From Flavobacterium gilvum (lineage in GTDB: Bacteria; Bacteroidota; Bacteroidia; Flavobacteriales; Flavobacteriaceae): DNA of 64,000 nucleotides. The position numbers and the translations under genes were made by a program. The stretch lies in contig NZ_CP017479.1 of assembly GCF_001761465.1 (NCBI RefSeq), positions 2,914,001 through 2,978,000 on the forward strand, written 5' to 3'. The notes below the pieces were generated by a model. It did no database searches, was not told where the DNA came from, and saw only the letters and a program-made list of their open reading frames with translations. Positions 51,247 to 60,339 of this stretch are shown one piece after another (positions within the stretch are counted from its first letter, which is position 1; every line of letters starts with the position of its first letter).

Positions 51247-53655
51247 ATGATAAAGGAGAAAGTCGATACTGGTTTAACATTTGAAGATTTTAAAACCGAA
51301 GTCTTAAATGATTACAGAATTGCCGTAATAAGCCGAGAATGCAGTTTATTGGGTCGTAAAGAGGTATTAACTGGGAAAGCCAAATTCGGTATTTTTGGAG
51401 ATGGCAAAGAAGTCCCACAACTTGCTATGGCCAAATGCTTTAGAAACGGAGATTTCCGTTCTGGCTATTATCGGGACCAAACCTTTATGATGGCTATAGG
51501 CGAATTGACTATTGAACAATTTTTTGCCGGTTTATATGGTCATACCGATATTGAACAGGAGCCAATGTCTGCAGGAAGACAAATGGGAGGGCATTTTGTC
51601 ACCCATAGTCTAAACGAAGACGGATCTTGGAAAAACTTAACACAACAAAAAAATTCAAGTGCCGATATTTCTCCAACAGCCGGGCAAATGCCCAGACTAC
51701 TTGGATTAGCACAAGCTTCTAAAATATACCGAAACGTACCAGGAATTCCCAATGCAGAACAATTTTCTATTGATGGAAATGAAATAGCTTGGGGAACTAT
51801 AGGAAATGCGAGTACATCTGAAGGTTTGTTTTTTGAGACCATCAATGCTGCCGGAGTATTACAAGTTCCGATGGTTATGAGTATTTGGGATGATGAATAT
51901 GGAATTTCGGTTCATGCAAAACATCAAACAACTAAAGAATGTATTTCTGAAATTCTAAAAGGATATCAAAAAGATGAAAATTCGAATGGCTTTGAAATAC
52001 TTAAAGTAAAAGGATGGGATTATGTAGATTTGATTGCTACTTATGAAAAAGCGTCCGAAATAGCCCGAGAAAAACATGTTCCGGTTCTCATTCATGTAGA
52101 ACAACTTACGCAGCCACAAGGACATTCAAGTTCCGGTTCGCATGAGCGATATAAAAATGCAGCCCGATTGGCGTGGGAAAAAGATTTTGATTGTATTCGC
52201 CAAATGAAACTTTGGATGATTGCCATCAATATTGCATCTCCAGAAGAAATTGAAGCGATAGATTTAGAAGCAAAAAAAGAAGTTTTTGAAGGAAAAAAAA
52301 CCGCATGGAATTCTTTTATAGGTGAAATTGTTGAAGAACAAAATCAGGTAATTTCTATTTTAGAAAGAATAGCAACCACTAGTCCAAAAAAAGACGAAAT
52401 TCTGAAAAATGTTACGACATTAAAAAACATCAAATCGCCTTTGAAAAAGGAAATAATGATAATCGCCCGAAAAACGTTGCGACTAATCGTTAATGAGGAA
52501 GACAAGATCGAATTATCCAATTGGATTACTGATTATATAAAGAGAACACAAGTAAAATTCAGTAGTCATTTGCACTCTGAATCTAATAAAAATGTGTTTT
52601 CTATTAAAGAAGTTTCTCCCGAGTATCCAAATCATGCCACAGCAGATACTGACGGCAGAATGATCCTTAGAGATAACTTTGATGCCCTTTTCTCCAAATA
52701 TCCAGAAGCTCTTATTTTTGGTGAAGATGCCGGAAATATTGGTGACGTAAACCAGGGACTCGAAGGAATGCAGGAGAAATACGGCGAATTGCGTGTTGCT
52801 GATACCGGAATTCGTGAAGCAACCATTATTGGTCAGGGAATCGGGATGGCTTTGAGAGGATTGCGTCCAATTGCAGAAATTCAGTATCTGGATTACCTTT
52901 TATACGCCATTCAGATAATGAGTGATGATTTGGCAACATTACAATATAGAACAGTCGGACGACAAAAAGCACCGTTAATTATTCGTACCCGCGGACATCG
53001 TCTGGAAGGCATTTGGCATTCTGGTTCTCCGATGGGAATGATAATCAATGCAGTTCGCGGAATTCATGTTTTGGTTCCAAGAAATATGACAAAAGCAGCA
53101 GGTTTTTACAACACCTTATTAGAAAGTGACGAACCTGCACTAGTTATTGAATGTTTGAACGGTTACCGATTAAAAGAAAAAGCTCCTTTGAATTACGGTG
53201 AATTCAAAACGCAAATCGGGGTTGTAGAAACATTAAGAAATGGAAAAGATATTACACTTATTTCATACGGATCTACCTTGAGATTGGTAGAACAGGCTAC
53301 CAAAGAATTATTTGAAATTGGTATCGATTGTGAAATAATTGACATTCAGTCATTACTGCCTTTTGATATAAATCATGATATTGCAAAAAGTATTGCCAAA
53401 ACCAACCGATTATTAATAATTGACGAAGATGTTCCCGGTGGTGCTTCAGCATTTATTTTACAACAAATTATTGAGCAGCAAAAAGCTTATAATTACTTGG
53501 ATAGTCAACCACAAACACTTACTGCGCAAGCACACAGACCTGCTTATGGAACAGACGGTGATTATTTTTCAAAACCCTCTACCGAAGATATTTTCGAGAA
53601 AGTTTATGAAATGATGAATGAAGTAAATCCTTCAAAATATCCGAGTTTGTATTAA
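51247..53655 (+). CDS. Fused alpha/beta E1 2-oxoacid dehydrogenase
   Basis: An 802-residue thiamine-diphosphate enzyme in which the E1 alpha and beta chains are one protein. Residues about 20-340 form the alpha part, with the ThDP-Mg region in GNASTSEGLFFETINAAG (near 186-203) and WDDEYGISVH. Residues about 460-802 are the beta part, with GEDAGNIGDVNQG, DTGIREATIIGQG and PRNMTKAAGFYNTL. Known enzymes of this type decarboxylate branched-chain 2-oxo acids or pyruvate; the exact substrate is not proven. No E2 or E3 gene is adjacent. A terminator follows. Confidence 0.88.
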   Translation: MIKEKVDTGLTFEDFKTEVLNDYRIAVISRECSLLGRKEVLTGKAKFGIFGDGKEVPQLAMAKCFRNGDFRSGYYRDQTFMMAIGELTIEQFFAGLYGHTDIEQEPMSAGRQMGGHFVTHSLNEDGSWKNLTQQKNSSADISPTAGQMPRLLGLAQASKIYRNVPGIPNAEQFSIDGNEIAWGTIGNASTSEGLFFETINAAGVLQVPMVMSIWDDEYGISVHAKHQTTKECISEILKGYQKDENSNGFEILKVKGWDYVDLIATYEKASEIAREKHVPVLIHVEQLTQPQGHSSSGSHERYKNAARLAWEKDFDCIRQMKLWMIAINIASPEEIEAIDLEAKKEVFEGKKTAWNSFIGEIVEEQNQVISILERIATTSPKKDEILKNVTTLKNIKSPLKKEIMIIARKTLRLIVNEEDKIELSNWITDYIKRTQVKFSSHLHSESNKNVFSIKEVSPEYPNHATADTDGRMILRDNFDALFSKYPEALIFGEDAGNIGDVNQGLEGMQEKYGELRVADTGIREATIIGQGIGMALRGLRPIAEIQYLDYLLYAIQIMSDDLATLQYRTVGRQKAPLIIRTRGHRLEGIWHSGSPMGMIINAVRGIHVLVPRNMTKAAGFYNTLLESDEPALVIECLNGYRLKEKAPLNYGEFKTQIGVVETLRNGKDITLISYGSTLRLVEQATKELFEIGIDCEIIDIQSLLPFDINHDIAKSIAKTNRLLIIDEDVPGGASAFILQQIIEQQKAYNYLDSQPQTLTAQAHRPAYGTDGDYFSKPSTEDIFEKVYEMMNEVNPSKYPSLY

Positions 53656-53673
53656 AATTAAAAAACAATATTC

Positions 53674-53710
53674 AAATCCCATTCGCTTCTGCAAATGGGT
53701 TTTTTTTATC
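53674..53710 (+). terminator. Terminator after the E1 gene
   Basis: AATCCCATT with AATGGGTT arms around a 12-nt loop, then T8. Confidence 0.75.
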
Positions 53711-53742
53711 TTTAGCAAAAAACAAATCAGAACTATTTTTTA

Positions 53743-54420
53743 ATGAAATCTTTAGAAACTTTATTTTTAGATTTAAATGAGATAAAAGTAATTGACAGCT
53801 CAATCCCCTATTCAGATTACTTTCCGTTGGATTTATCGGTTTCAAATCAGGAATTAAGTCAACTTAACATCTCCGATTCTTCGCAATTTAAAATCTACCT
53901 CAAAAACTATTTGTTCAAAAATAAAGCCTGTGTTGCCTATGGTGGTTATTGCGAAATACGTAGTTTGTACAAAAGAAGTACCGTTTTTAATAATTTAAAC
54001 ACCGAAGAACGAAATATTCATATAGGTTTGGATTTATGGATCGATGCAGGAACTTCTGTTTTGGCGGCTTTCGATGGAAAAGTTCATAGCTTTCAATACA
54101 ATAATAATTTGGGAGATTATGGCCCAACCATAATTTTGGAACACAAACTAGAAGAAAATGTTTTTTATACTTTGTATGGACATTTGTCTTTAGAAAGTAT
54201 TGCTTGTATCAAAATTGGTGATTTTTTTGAAAAAGGACAGCAGCTGGCAACTCTTGGAAATTCAAACGTGAATGGCGATTATGCTCCTCATTTGCATTTT
54301 CAAATCATCAAAAATATCGGTGATTCTTTTGGAGATTATCCGGGTGTTTGCAGTAAAACCAATTTGAAGTATTACTTGGAGAATTGCCCTAATCCTAACT
54401 TACTATTGAAAATTTACTAA
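53743..54420 (+). CDS. M23-family metallopeptidase
   Basis: A 225-residue LytM/M23 peptidase. Zinc ligands are His 93 and Asp 97 in HIGLDLW and His 185 in HLHF; the catalytic His is His 147 in YGHLS. Residues 100-190 hold the barrel strands (VLAAFDGKVHSF and TIILEHKL). No signal peptide or membrane helix is seen at the N-terminus, which is unusual for a cell-wall enzyme. It may act in the cytoplasm, be secreted by another route, or need an unidentified start. It is alone between two terminated units. Confidence 0.82.
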   Translation: MKSLETLFLDLNEIKVIDSSIPYSDYFPLDLSVSNQELSQLNISDSSQFKIYLKNYLFKNKACVAYGGYCEIRSLYKRSTVFNNLNTEERNIHIGLDLWIDAGTSVLAAFDGKVHSFQYNNNLGDYGPTIILEHKLEENVFYTLYGHLSLESIACIKIGDFFEKGQQLATLGNSNVNGDYAPHLHFQIIKNIGDSFGDYPGVCSKTNLKYYLENCPNPNLLLKIY

Positions 54421-54880
54421 GAACTCATTTTAAACTGGCGTTCTTTTTTGTCTTTGAATTTAAAACTTCTAATGATTTTTCATTAATTCACCACACAGCA
54501 CTCCTAGCCTATTATTTGAACAAAATATTTTCATTGAAATGATAAAATAATTAAATCAACAGTTGATATACTTGAGTTTTTTGCATCAATTTTTATCGAC
54601 AAAAGCCTGTTTTCAGAAGAAAAATGGACATATTAATCATTTTAACACAAAAAAACGTCTATTTTAAACTGACAATAAATTTTCTCGATAACGTAATAGC
54701 TTTTAAAAATAATCATCAAAATAATCTATTACTTGTACAAAAGTCTCTAGTTGTTACAATACCTTAATATTTATTTAAAAATCAATATTGATGTTTAATC
54801 AATTCGTAAAATCGTTAATTTTACTATTGTAAATCAGATTGTTATAATCACATAAAAATTAACTACAAACATTTATCAAA
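54421..54880. promoter_or_regulatory. 460-bp spacer upstream of pflB
   Basis: No protein gene is supported. It holds inverted pairs of ATCAA and TTGAT half-sites: ATCAACAGTTGAT near 54556, and TTGATGTTTAATCAA at 54788-54802, about 80 bp before the pflB ATG. A 47-codon frame at 54624-54767 is not clearly coding. The half-sites resemble CRP/FNR-type operators, which would fit an anaerobic gene, but the spacing is not standard. Confidence 0.35.
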
Positions 54881-57115
54881 ATGAAAAGTACGAGTGAAAC
54901 ATTATATTTTAAAACAGGAAATTGGAACAATGCAATTGATGTTTATGATTTTGTAATACAAAATGTTACCCCCTATGAAGGAGATTCCAAATTTTTAGCA
55001 GGACCATCTGAGAGAACAAAAACACTTTGGAATATTTGTAAAGAAAATTTACTTGAAGAAAGAAAAAACAATGGTTGTTTAGCAATTGACACCAATGTAA
55101 TTTCAAATTTGACTTCATTTGGACCAGGATACATTAATAAAGAAAATGAAACAATTGTAGGTCTTCAGACAGACCAACTTCTAAAAAGAGCGATGAAGCC
55201 TTTTGGAGGAATTAAATTGGTTCAATCTGCTTTGGCAGAAAGAGGATTGAAAGTTTCTGATGAAGTTGTTAAAATCTTTAATTATGCAAAAGATCACAAC
55301 CAAGCTGTATTCAGTGCTTACGATAGCGAAATTAGAGCTTTCCGTTCAAAACACTTATTGACAGGTTTGCCTGACAATTATGCAAGAGGAAGAATCATTG
55401 GTGATTTCAGAAGAATTGCTCTTTATGGAGTAGATCGTTTGATTGAAGCAAAAAAAGCTGATTTTGCTGCTGTTGGAGCTGAAATGACAGACCACAAAGT
55501 GCGTCTTAGAGAAGAAATCACTTCTCAAATAAGTGCATTGGAGGATATGAAATTAATGGCTCATACTTATGGTATTGATATTTCTGTTCCTGCAATCAAC
55601 GCTCATGAAGCAGTTCAATTTACTTACTTAGCTTATTTAAGTGCTGTAAAAGAGCAAGATGGTGCTGCTATGTCACTTGGTAATGTATCTTCTTTCTTAG
55701 ATATTTATATCGAAAATGATTTAAAAGCAGGTGTTATTACTGAAGAAGAAGCTCAGGAATTCATTGACCAATTTGTAATGAAACTACGTTTGGTACGTCA
55801 CTTGCGTCCTGGTAGTTATGATGAAATTTTTGGTGGAGACCCAACTTGGGTAACTGAAGCTATCGGAGGACAATTCAATGACGGAAGAACTAAAGTAACT
55901 AGAACTTCATTCCGTTTCTTGCAGACACTTTATAACTTAGGAGCTTCTCCAGAACCAAACTTGACTATTCTTTGGTCTAAAAAATTACCACAAGGATTTA
56001 AAGATTTCTGTGCACAAGTATCTATTGACACTTCATCTCTTCAATATGAAAATGATGATTTGATGCGTCCAAACAGAGGTTCTGATGATTACGGAATTGC
56101 TTGTTGTGTATCGTACCAAAAAATTGGTAAAAGAATTCAACATTTTGGAGCTCGTGCCAACTTGCCAAAAGCCTTACTGATGGCTTTGAATGGAGGTCGT
56201 GAAGAAGATAAAGGATCAGTAGTTATTAAAAATATTCCTCAAATGAAAGATGGAGTATTGGACTACGATTCTGTAATGGAAATTTTCAAAACAACTTTGG
56301 CCGAAGTAGCAAGAGTTTATGCTAAATCAATGTACATTATTCATTATATGCATGACAAATACTATTATGAAAGAGCTCAAATGGCTTTGATTGATAGTGA
56401 TCCAGGTATTGATATTGCTTATGGTGCTGCTGGTATTTCAATTATTGCTGATTCATTATCTGCAATTAAATATGCTAAAGTAACTCCGGTAAGAAACGAT
56501 ATTGGGTTAACTGTAGATTTCAATATCGAAGGTGATTTCCCTAAATATGGTAATGACGATGACAGAGTTGACAGCATTGCTCAGGAAATAACAAAAATCT
56601 TTATTGCCGAATTAAGAAAACACAGAGCCTACAAAGATGCTACTCCAACATTATCTCTATTGACTATTACTTCAAATGTGATGTATGGAACAAATACTGG
56701 TTCTACTCCTGACGGACGTAAAGCCGGTGAAGCTTTTGCTCCGGGTGCAAACCCAATGCACGGTAGAGATGTAAATGGTGCTATTGCTTCATTGAACTCT
56801 GTAAGTAAATTAAGTTATGAAGATGCTCAGGATGGTATTTCTAATACTTTCAGTATGGTACCAAAATCTTTAGGATCTGACAAAGAAGAGCAAATCACGA
56901 ATTTAGTTGGTATCATGGATGGTTATTTCGAAAGAAATGCACACCACTTAAACGTTAATGTTTTGGATAAAGAGACTTTAATGGATGCTTACGAACACCC
57001 AGAGAATTATCCTCAATTGACTATCAGAGTTTCTGGATATGCAGTAAACTTTGTTAGATTGTCCAAAGCGCATCAATTGGAAGTTATTACAAGAACTTTC
57101 CATGAAACAATGTAA
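54881..57115 (+). CDS. pflB: Formate C-acetyltransferase (pyruvate formate-lyase)
   Basis: PflB cleaves pyruvate with CoA to acetyl-CoA and formate under anoxia, using a glycyl radical. The 744-residue protein has the catalytic cysteine pair Cys 408/Cys 409 in IACCVSY and the radical glycine Gly 719 in RVSGYAVNF near the C-terminus. [10 protein letters not shown] and [14 protein letters not shown] are early family blocks. It is followed by pflA and a formate-type transporter, so this is an anaerobic pyruvate module. A terminator at 57152-57200 separates it from pflA. Confidence 0.96.
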   Translation: MKSTSETLYFKTGNWNNAIDVYDFVIQNVTPYEGDSKFLAGPSERTKTLWNICKENLLEERKNNGCLAIDTNVISNLTSFGPGYINKENETIVGLQTDQLLKRAMKPFGGIKLVQSALAERGLKVSDEVVKIFNYAKDHNQAVFSAYDSEIRAFRSKHLLTGLPDNYARGRIIGDFRRIALYGVDRLIEAKKADFAAVGAEMTDHKVRLREEITSQISALEDMKLMAHTYGIDISVPAINAHEAVQFTYLAYLSAVKEQDGAAMSLGNVSSFLDIYIENDLKAGVITEEEAQEFIDQFVMKLRLVRHLRPGSYDEIFGGDPTWVTEAIGGQFNDGRTKVTRTSFRFLQTLYNLGASPEPNLTILWSKKLPQGFKDFCAQVSIDTSSLQYENDDLMRPNRGSDDYGIACCVSYQKIGKRIQHFGARANLPKALLMALNGGREEDKGSVVIKNIPQMKDGVLDYDSVMEIFKTTLAEVARVYAKSMYIIHYMHDKYYYERAQMALIDSDPGIDIAYGAAGISIIADSLSAIKYAKVTPVRNDIGLTVDFNIEGDFPKYGNDDDRVDSIAQEITKIFIAELRKHRAYKDATPTLSLLTITSNVMYGTNTGSTPDGRKAGEAFAPGANPMHGRDVNGAIASLNSVSKLSYEDAQDGISNTFSMVPKSLGSDKEEQITNLVGIMDGYFERNAHHLNVNVLDKETLMDAYEHPENYPQLTIRVSGYAVNFVRLSKAHQLEVITRTFHETM

Positions 57116-57151
57116 ATTTGGAATAAAATATAAATTTTAAATTGAATTAAT

Positions 57152-57200
57152 AACCTGTCTAAAAAATTTCTCAGAATTTTGTTTTAGACAGGTTTTTTTT
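57152..57200 (+). terminator. Terminator between pflB and pflA
   Basis: AACCTGTCTAAAA and TTTTAGACAGGTT pair, with an 18-nt loop, then T8. It may lower pflA expression relative to pflB. Confidence 0.8.
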
Positions 57201-57215
57201 AAATCCTAACAATCT

Positions 57216-57998
57216 ATGTATTTTCCACAGCAAGAATATATTGACGACTCAATTGATTCAAATAATCCCGATTTATTGCGAATCCACTCCATTGAAACAC
57301 TAGGAACACATGACGGACCTGGAATAAGAATGGTTGTTTTTGCACAGGGTTGTCAGTTTAGATGCTTGTATTGTCAAAATCCGGATACTTTGGATATTCA
57401 TGGAGGAAATTTTGTGCCAATTGAAGAATTAGTCGAAAAAGCATTACATCAAAAATCTTATTTCGGTAAAAAAGGTGGTGTAACCGTTTCGGGAGGAGAA
57501 CCTCTACTACAACGCGAAAAACTGATTCACTTTTTTGATCTTTTACACGAAAATGGCATAAATACCTGTCTCGATTCCAATGGAAGAGTATTGGATTCTA
57601 AAACCGAACAATTGTTGGACAGAACAGATTTGTTGCTTTTGGATGTCAAGCACATCAACAAAGAATGGCATAAAAAATTAACAGGTCTTAAAAACAAAAC
57701 AACGTTACGAGTTGCAGAATACAGAGAAAGTACAGGAAAACCAATGTGGCTTCGCTATGTATTAGTACCCGGTTGGAGCGATCAGGAGGAATATTTGCAC
57801 GAATGGGGACAACATTTTACTTCGTATAAAACTGTGGAAAAAGTCGAAATTATTCCTTTTCACCAATTAGGAAAACACAAATGGGAAATGTTAGGTTTAG
57901 AATATCAACTGGCAGATACGGTGCCACACACAAAAGAAGAAGTAAATAAAGCAGCTGAAATTTTCAGGCTTTACTTCGACAATGTAAAAATTAAATAG
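57216..57998 (+). CDS. pflA: Pyruvate formate-lyase activating enzyme
   Basis: A 260-residue radical SAM enzyme that installs the glycyl radical in PflB. The iron-sulfur cluster motif is Cys 46, Cys 50 and Cys 53 in GCQFRCLYCQN. GGVTVSGGEPLLQ (near 86-98) is the SAM-binding region, and WLRYVLVPG and FHQLGKHKW are later blocks. It is 100 bp after pflB beyond a terminator, so it may be read at lower level. The neighbouring transporter at 58093 fits export or exchange of formate or a related acid. Confidence 0.95.
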   Translation: MYFPQQEYIDDSIDSNNPDLLRIHSIETLGTHDGPGIRMVVFAQGCQFRCLYCQNPDTLDIHGGNFVPIEELVEKALHQKSYFGKKGGVTVSGGEPLLQREKLIHFFDLLHENGINTCLDSNGRVLDSKTEQLLDRTDLLLLDVKHINKEWHKKLTGLKNKTTLRVAEYRESTGKPMWLRYVLVPGWSDQEEYLHEWGQHFTSYKTVEKVEIIPFHQLGKHKWEMLGLEYQLADTVPHTKEEVNKAAEIFRLYFDNVKIK

Positions 57999-58012
57999 TT
58001 GAATTAGTAAAT

Positions 58013-58077
58013 AGTGATTAGTAATTAGTAATTAGCATTTTTGATAGCTAATCACTGATTACTAACAGCTAATTACT
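58013..58077. repeat. Inverted repeat of ATTAG words
   Basis: Between pflA and the transporter gene, 58013-58036 and 58047-58077 are inverted relatives made of AGTAATTAG and CTAATTACT words. They form an imperfect hairpin. The same kind of region occurs at 5664-5822 with different words. Confidence 0.65.
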
Positions 58078-58092
58078 CAGAAAAAAATAATT

Positions 58093-59262
58093 ATGTCAAA
58101 AAATAAATATCTGATTGTATTGGCAGGAATGGTTATGCAACTGTCAATTGGATCTATTTATGCATACAGCAAATGGATTGAACCGTTAACGAAAGAATTA
58201 AGCTGGGATGCTCATGATACCAAAACAGGTTTCAGTCTCGCCATTTGCTTTTTGGGCTTAACTGCCGCGTTCATGGGAAAATTTGCTCAAAAAGTTGGCC
58301 CTACAAAAGGAGGAATAATAGCCGCTTTATTTTTAACTATAGGTTTATTAGGCAGTTCGCTGGCTGTCAAAATAGATTCTATTTATTTATTTTACCTAAC
58401 ATTTGGAGTTTTGCAGGGCATCGGTTTAGGTTTTGGATATATCGTTCCTGTTTATACTGTCGTAAAATGGTTTCCCGATAAACCAGGATTGGCTTCGGGA
58501 ATAATTATTATGTCATTTGCTTTAGGATCGTTATTGGCATCGTTTTTAATTGGTCCTCTTTATACCTCTTTAGGACTTTCCGGAGCCTTTTTAACTCTCG
58601 CTATTTGCTACGGAATTTGTATGTTACTAAGTGCTTCATATTTGGCAAACCCAACAGATGCTTCTGTAGCTCAACATGCGCACGTTGATTTAACTCCAAA
58701 AGAAATCTTATCCGACAAACGTTTCATTGCGTTGTGGTTACTATTGTTTTTGAATGTATGCGGCGGTATTGCTATAATTTCAAAAGCTGCCGTTTTGGGT
58801 CAAGAAGTGGTAGGAATGAGTGCCGGAGAAGCAACAATGTTTGTTGCAATTATTGGTTTATTTAATGGTTTGGGGCGTTTATTTTGGTCTAGTATTTCAG
58901 ATAAAATTGGTTGCTGGAGTACATTTATGATTTTCATCGGAATCAATGCGGCTTGTTTTGCCATGATTCCAACATTTTCAACCAATCAAATTTCGTTTCA
59001 AACATTAACCTTTATAATTATAGCGGGTTATGGAGCCGGATTTGCTACAATGCCATCTTTTGTAAAAAGTATCTTTGGTGCCGAAAAATATGGTCAGGTT
59101 CTTGGTTACACATTGACAGCATGGTCTGCAGCAGGATTTGTTGGCCCATTGTTACTAGGCTTGAGCACAGAAATTACAATTTTTTACCTGTTTGCAATAT
59201 TACTTGTCTTAGCCCTACTTGTCGGGTTATGGCTAAAAAGTTTACTATTGAAAGTTGCTTAA
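58093..59262 (+). CDS. OFA-family (oxalate/formate antiporter-like) MFS transporter
   Basis: A 389-residue, 12-helix major facilitator of the OFA family. The start KNKYLIVLAGMVMQLSIGS, then YAYSKWIEPLTKEL and the loop FMGKFAQKVGP are typical, as is AAFMGK between helices 2 and 3. The second half repeats the layout (GLGRLFWSSISDKIG). OFA proteins move oxalate/formate or lactate; next to pflBA, formate or lactate is the better guess, but this is context only. It is the last gene of the anaerobic set and is followed by a terminator. Confidence 0.87.
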   Translation: MSKNKYLIVLAGMVMQLSIGSIYAYSKWIEPLTKELSWDAHDTKTGFSLAICFLGLTAAFMGKFAQKVGPTKGGIIAALFLTIGLLGSSLAVKIDSIYLFYLTFGVLQGIGLGFGYIVPVYTVVKWFPDKPGLASGIIIMSFALGSLLASFLIGPLYTSLGLSGAFLTLAICYGICMLLSASYLANPTDASVAQHAHVDLTPKEILSDKRFIALWLLLFLNVCGGIAIISKAAVLGQEVVGMSAGEATMFVAIIGLFNGLGRLFWSSISDKIGCWSTFMIFIGINAACFAMIPTFSTNQISFQTLTFIIIAGYGAGFATMPSFVKSIFGAEKYGQVLGYTLTAWSAAGFVGPLLLGLSTEITIFYLFAILLVLALLVGLWLKSLLLKVA

Positions 59263-59280
59263 AAAATTATATTTTATAAA

Positions 59281-59316
59281 AGAAAAAGCAGTCCATTTGT
59301 GACTGCTTTTTCTTTT
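59281..59316 (+). terminator. Terminator after the OFA transporter
   Basis: AGAAAAAGCAGTC and GACTGCTTTTTCT pair around a 7-nt loop. Confidence 0.8.
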
Positions 59317-59326
59317 ATATATTCGA

Positions 59327-59384
59327 AAACTTGTCATTCTGCAGGAATCTCACATCTCGGAGATTCTTACGGAATGACAAGTTT
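59327..59384. repeat. Second hairpin with GTCATTC ends
   Basis: AAACTTGTCATTCTGCAGGAATCTC-type left arm (59327-59351) and its near-inverse at 59360-59384 form a 25-bp stem with about 3 mismatches. Such GTCATTC hairpins are repeated in many bacteria. It may also terminate the ppx-ppk transcript on the minus strand. Confidence 0.7.
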
Positions 59385-59398
59385 GGGCGAATGTGTTA

Positions 59399-60289
59399 CT
59401 AAATTTTTCCGTAGTACATTGCTTTTACAATTCCATCTGAAAGTCCAATTTTTGGAACAAAAATTTGTCGGGCTCCGCTCCATTTCATAGCATTAAGATA
59501 AATTCGAGTTGCAGGGACAATTACGTCGGCACGGTCGGGATTCAAACCTAATTGCGAAATTCTTTGTTCATAAGACAGCGAATTAAAATAAGTATATTGC
59601 GAATTCAAATAAATATAGGAAAGTGGTTTTTCTTGAATTTTTCCGGACATTTTGAATATTTTATTAATGTTTCCACCAGAACCTATTAAAGCAACTTCAT
59701 CATAATCGGCGGTATTCGTTTTAATCCATTTTTCAATTTCATTCCAAACAACGTCTGGAACCATGTCGTTCAACAATCGAACTGTACCTGCTTTGAAAGA
59801 TCTGGAATTAACCATTTTTCCATTTGAAAATAAGGTAAACTCAGTACTACCACCACCTACATCAACAAATAAATACGTTTCGTCTGTTTTTAATAAATGA
59901 TGTAAATCGGTAGAAGCAATTATTGCCGCCTCTTTTTTACCATCAATGATTTCAATTTTTATATCGGCTTTCTTTTTAATTAATGCTACGACCTCTTTTG
60001 CATTATAAGCTTCACGCATTGCCGATGTCGCAAATGCCATATATCTTTCGACTTTGTGTACTTTCATCAATAAATTGAATGCTTTCATTGCATCAACCAT
60101 TCGTTCGGTATTTTCAGGAGAAATTTCCCCAACTGTGAAAGCGTCTTGTCCCAAACGAATAGGCACACGCACTAATGAACTTTTATTGAATTGTGTTTCT
60201 TGTCCTTCTTCTTCTACAATATTGGCAATTAATAAACGCATAGCATTCGATCCAATATCAATAGCAGCATATTTTTTAATTCTTATCAT
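59399..60289 (-). CDS. ppx: Ppx/GppA-type exopolyphosphatase
   Basis: A 296-residue member of the Ppx/GppA family, which hydrolyses polyphosphate or pppGpp. The phosphate-binding loops are AAIDIGSNAMRLLI (8-21) and VDVGGGSTEFTLF (near 142-154), with GSGGNINKI (near 203-211). The short length points to an exopolyphosphatase-like protein without the extra C-terminal domain. It lies 50 bp after ppk1 on the same strand, so synthesis and breakdown of polyphosphate are linked in one operon. Confidence 0.88.
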   Translation of the reverse strand: MIRIKKYAAIDIGSNAMRLLIANIVEEEGQETQFNKSSLVRVPIRLGQDAFTVGEISPENTERMVDAMKAFNLLMKVHKVERYMAFATSAMREAYNAKEVVALIKKKADIKIEIIDGKKEAAIIASTDLHHLLKTDETYLFVDVGGGSTEFTLFSNGKMVNSRSFKAGTVRLLNDMVPDVVWNEIEKWIKTNTADYDEVALIGSGGNINKIFKMSGKIQEKPLSYIYLNSQYTYFNSLSYEQRISQLGLNPDRADVIVPATRIYLNAMKWSGARQIFVPKIGLSDGIVKAMYYGKI

Positions 60290-60339
60290 TTTCTCTAGGA
60301 TACGATTTATGGTTTAGAATAATTTATTCTAAGTATTAT

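Noticed and set aside
54624..54767. A 47-codon frame upstream of pflB
   Set aside because: Composition is like the AT-rich spacer, there is no conserved motif, and it lies where a regulatory leader is expected.
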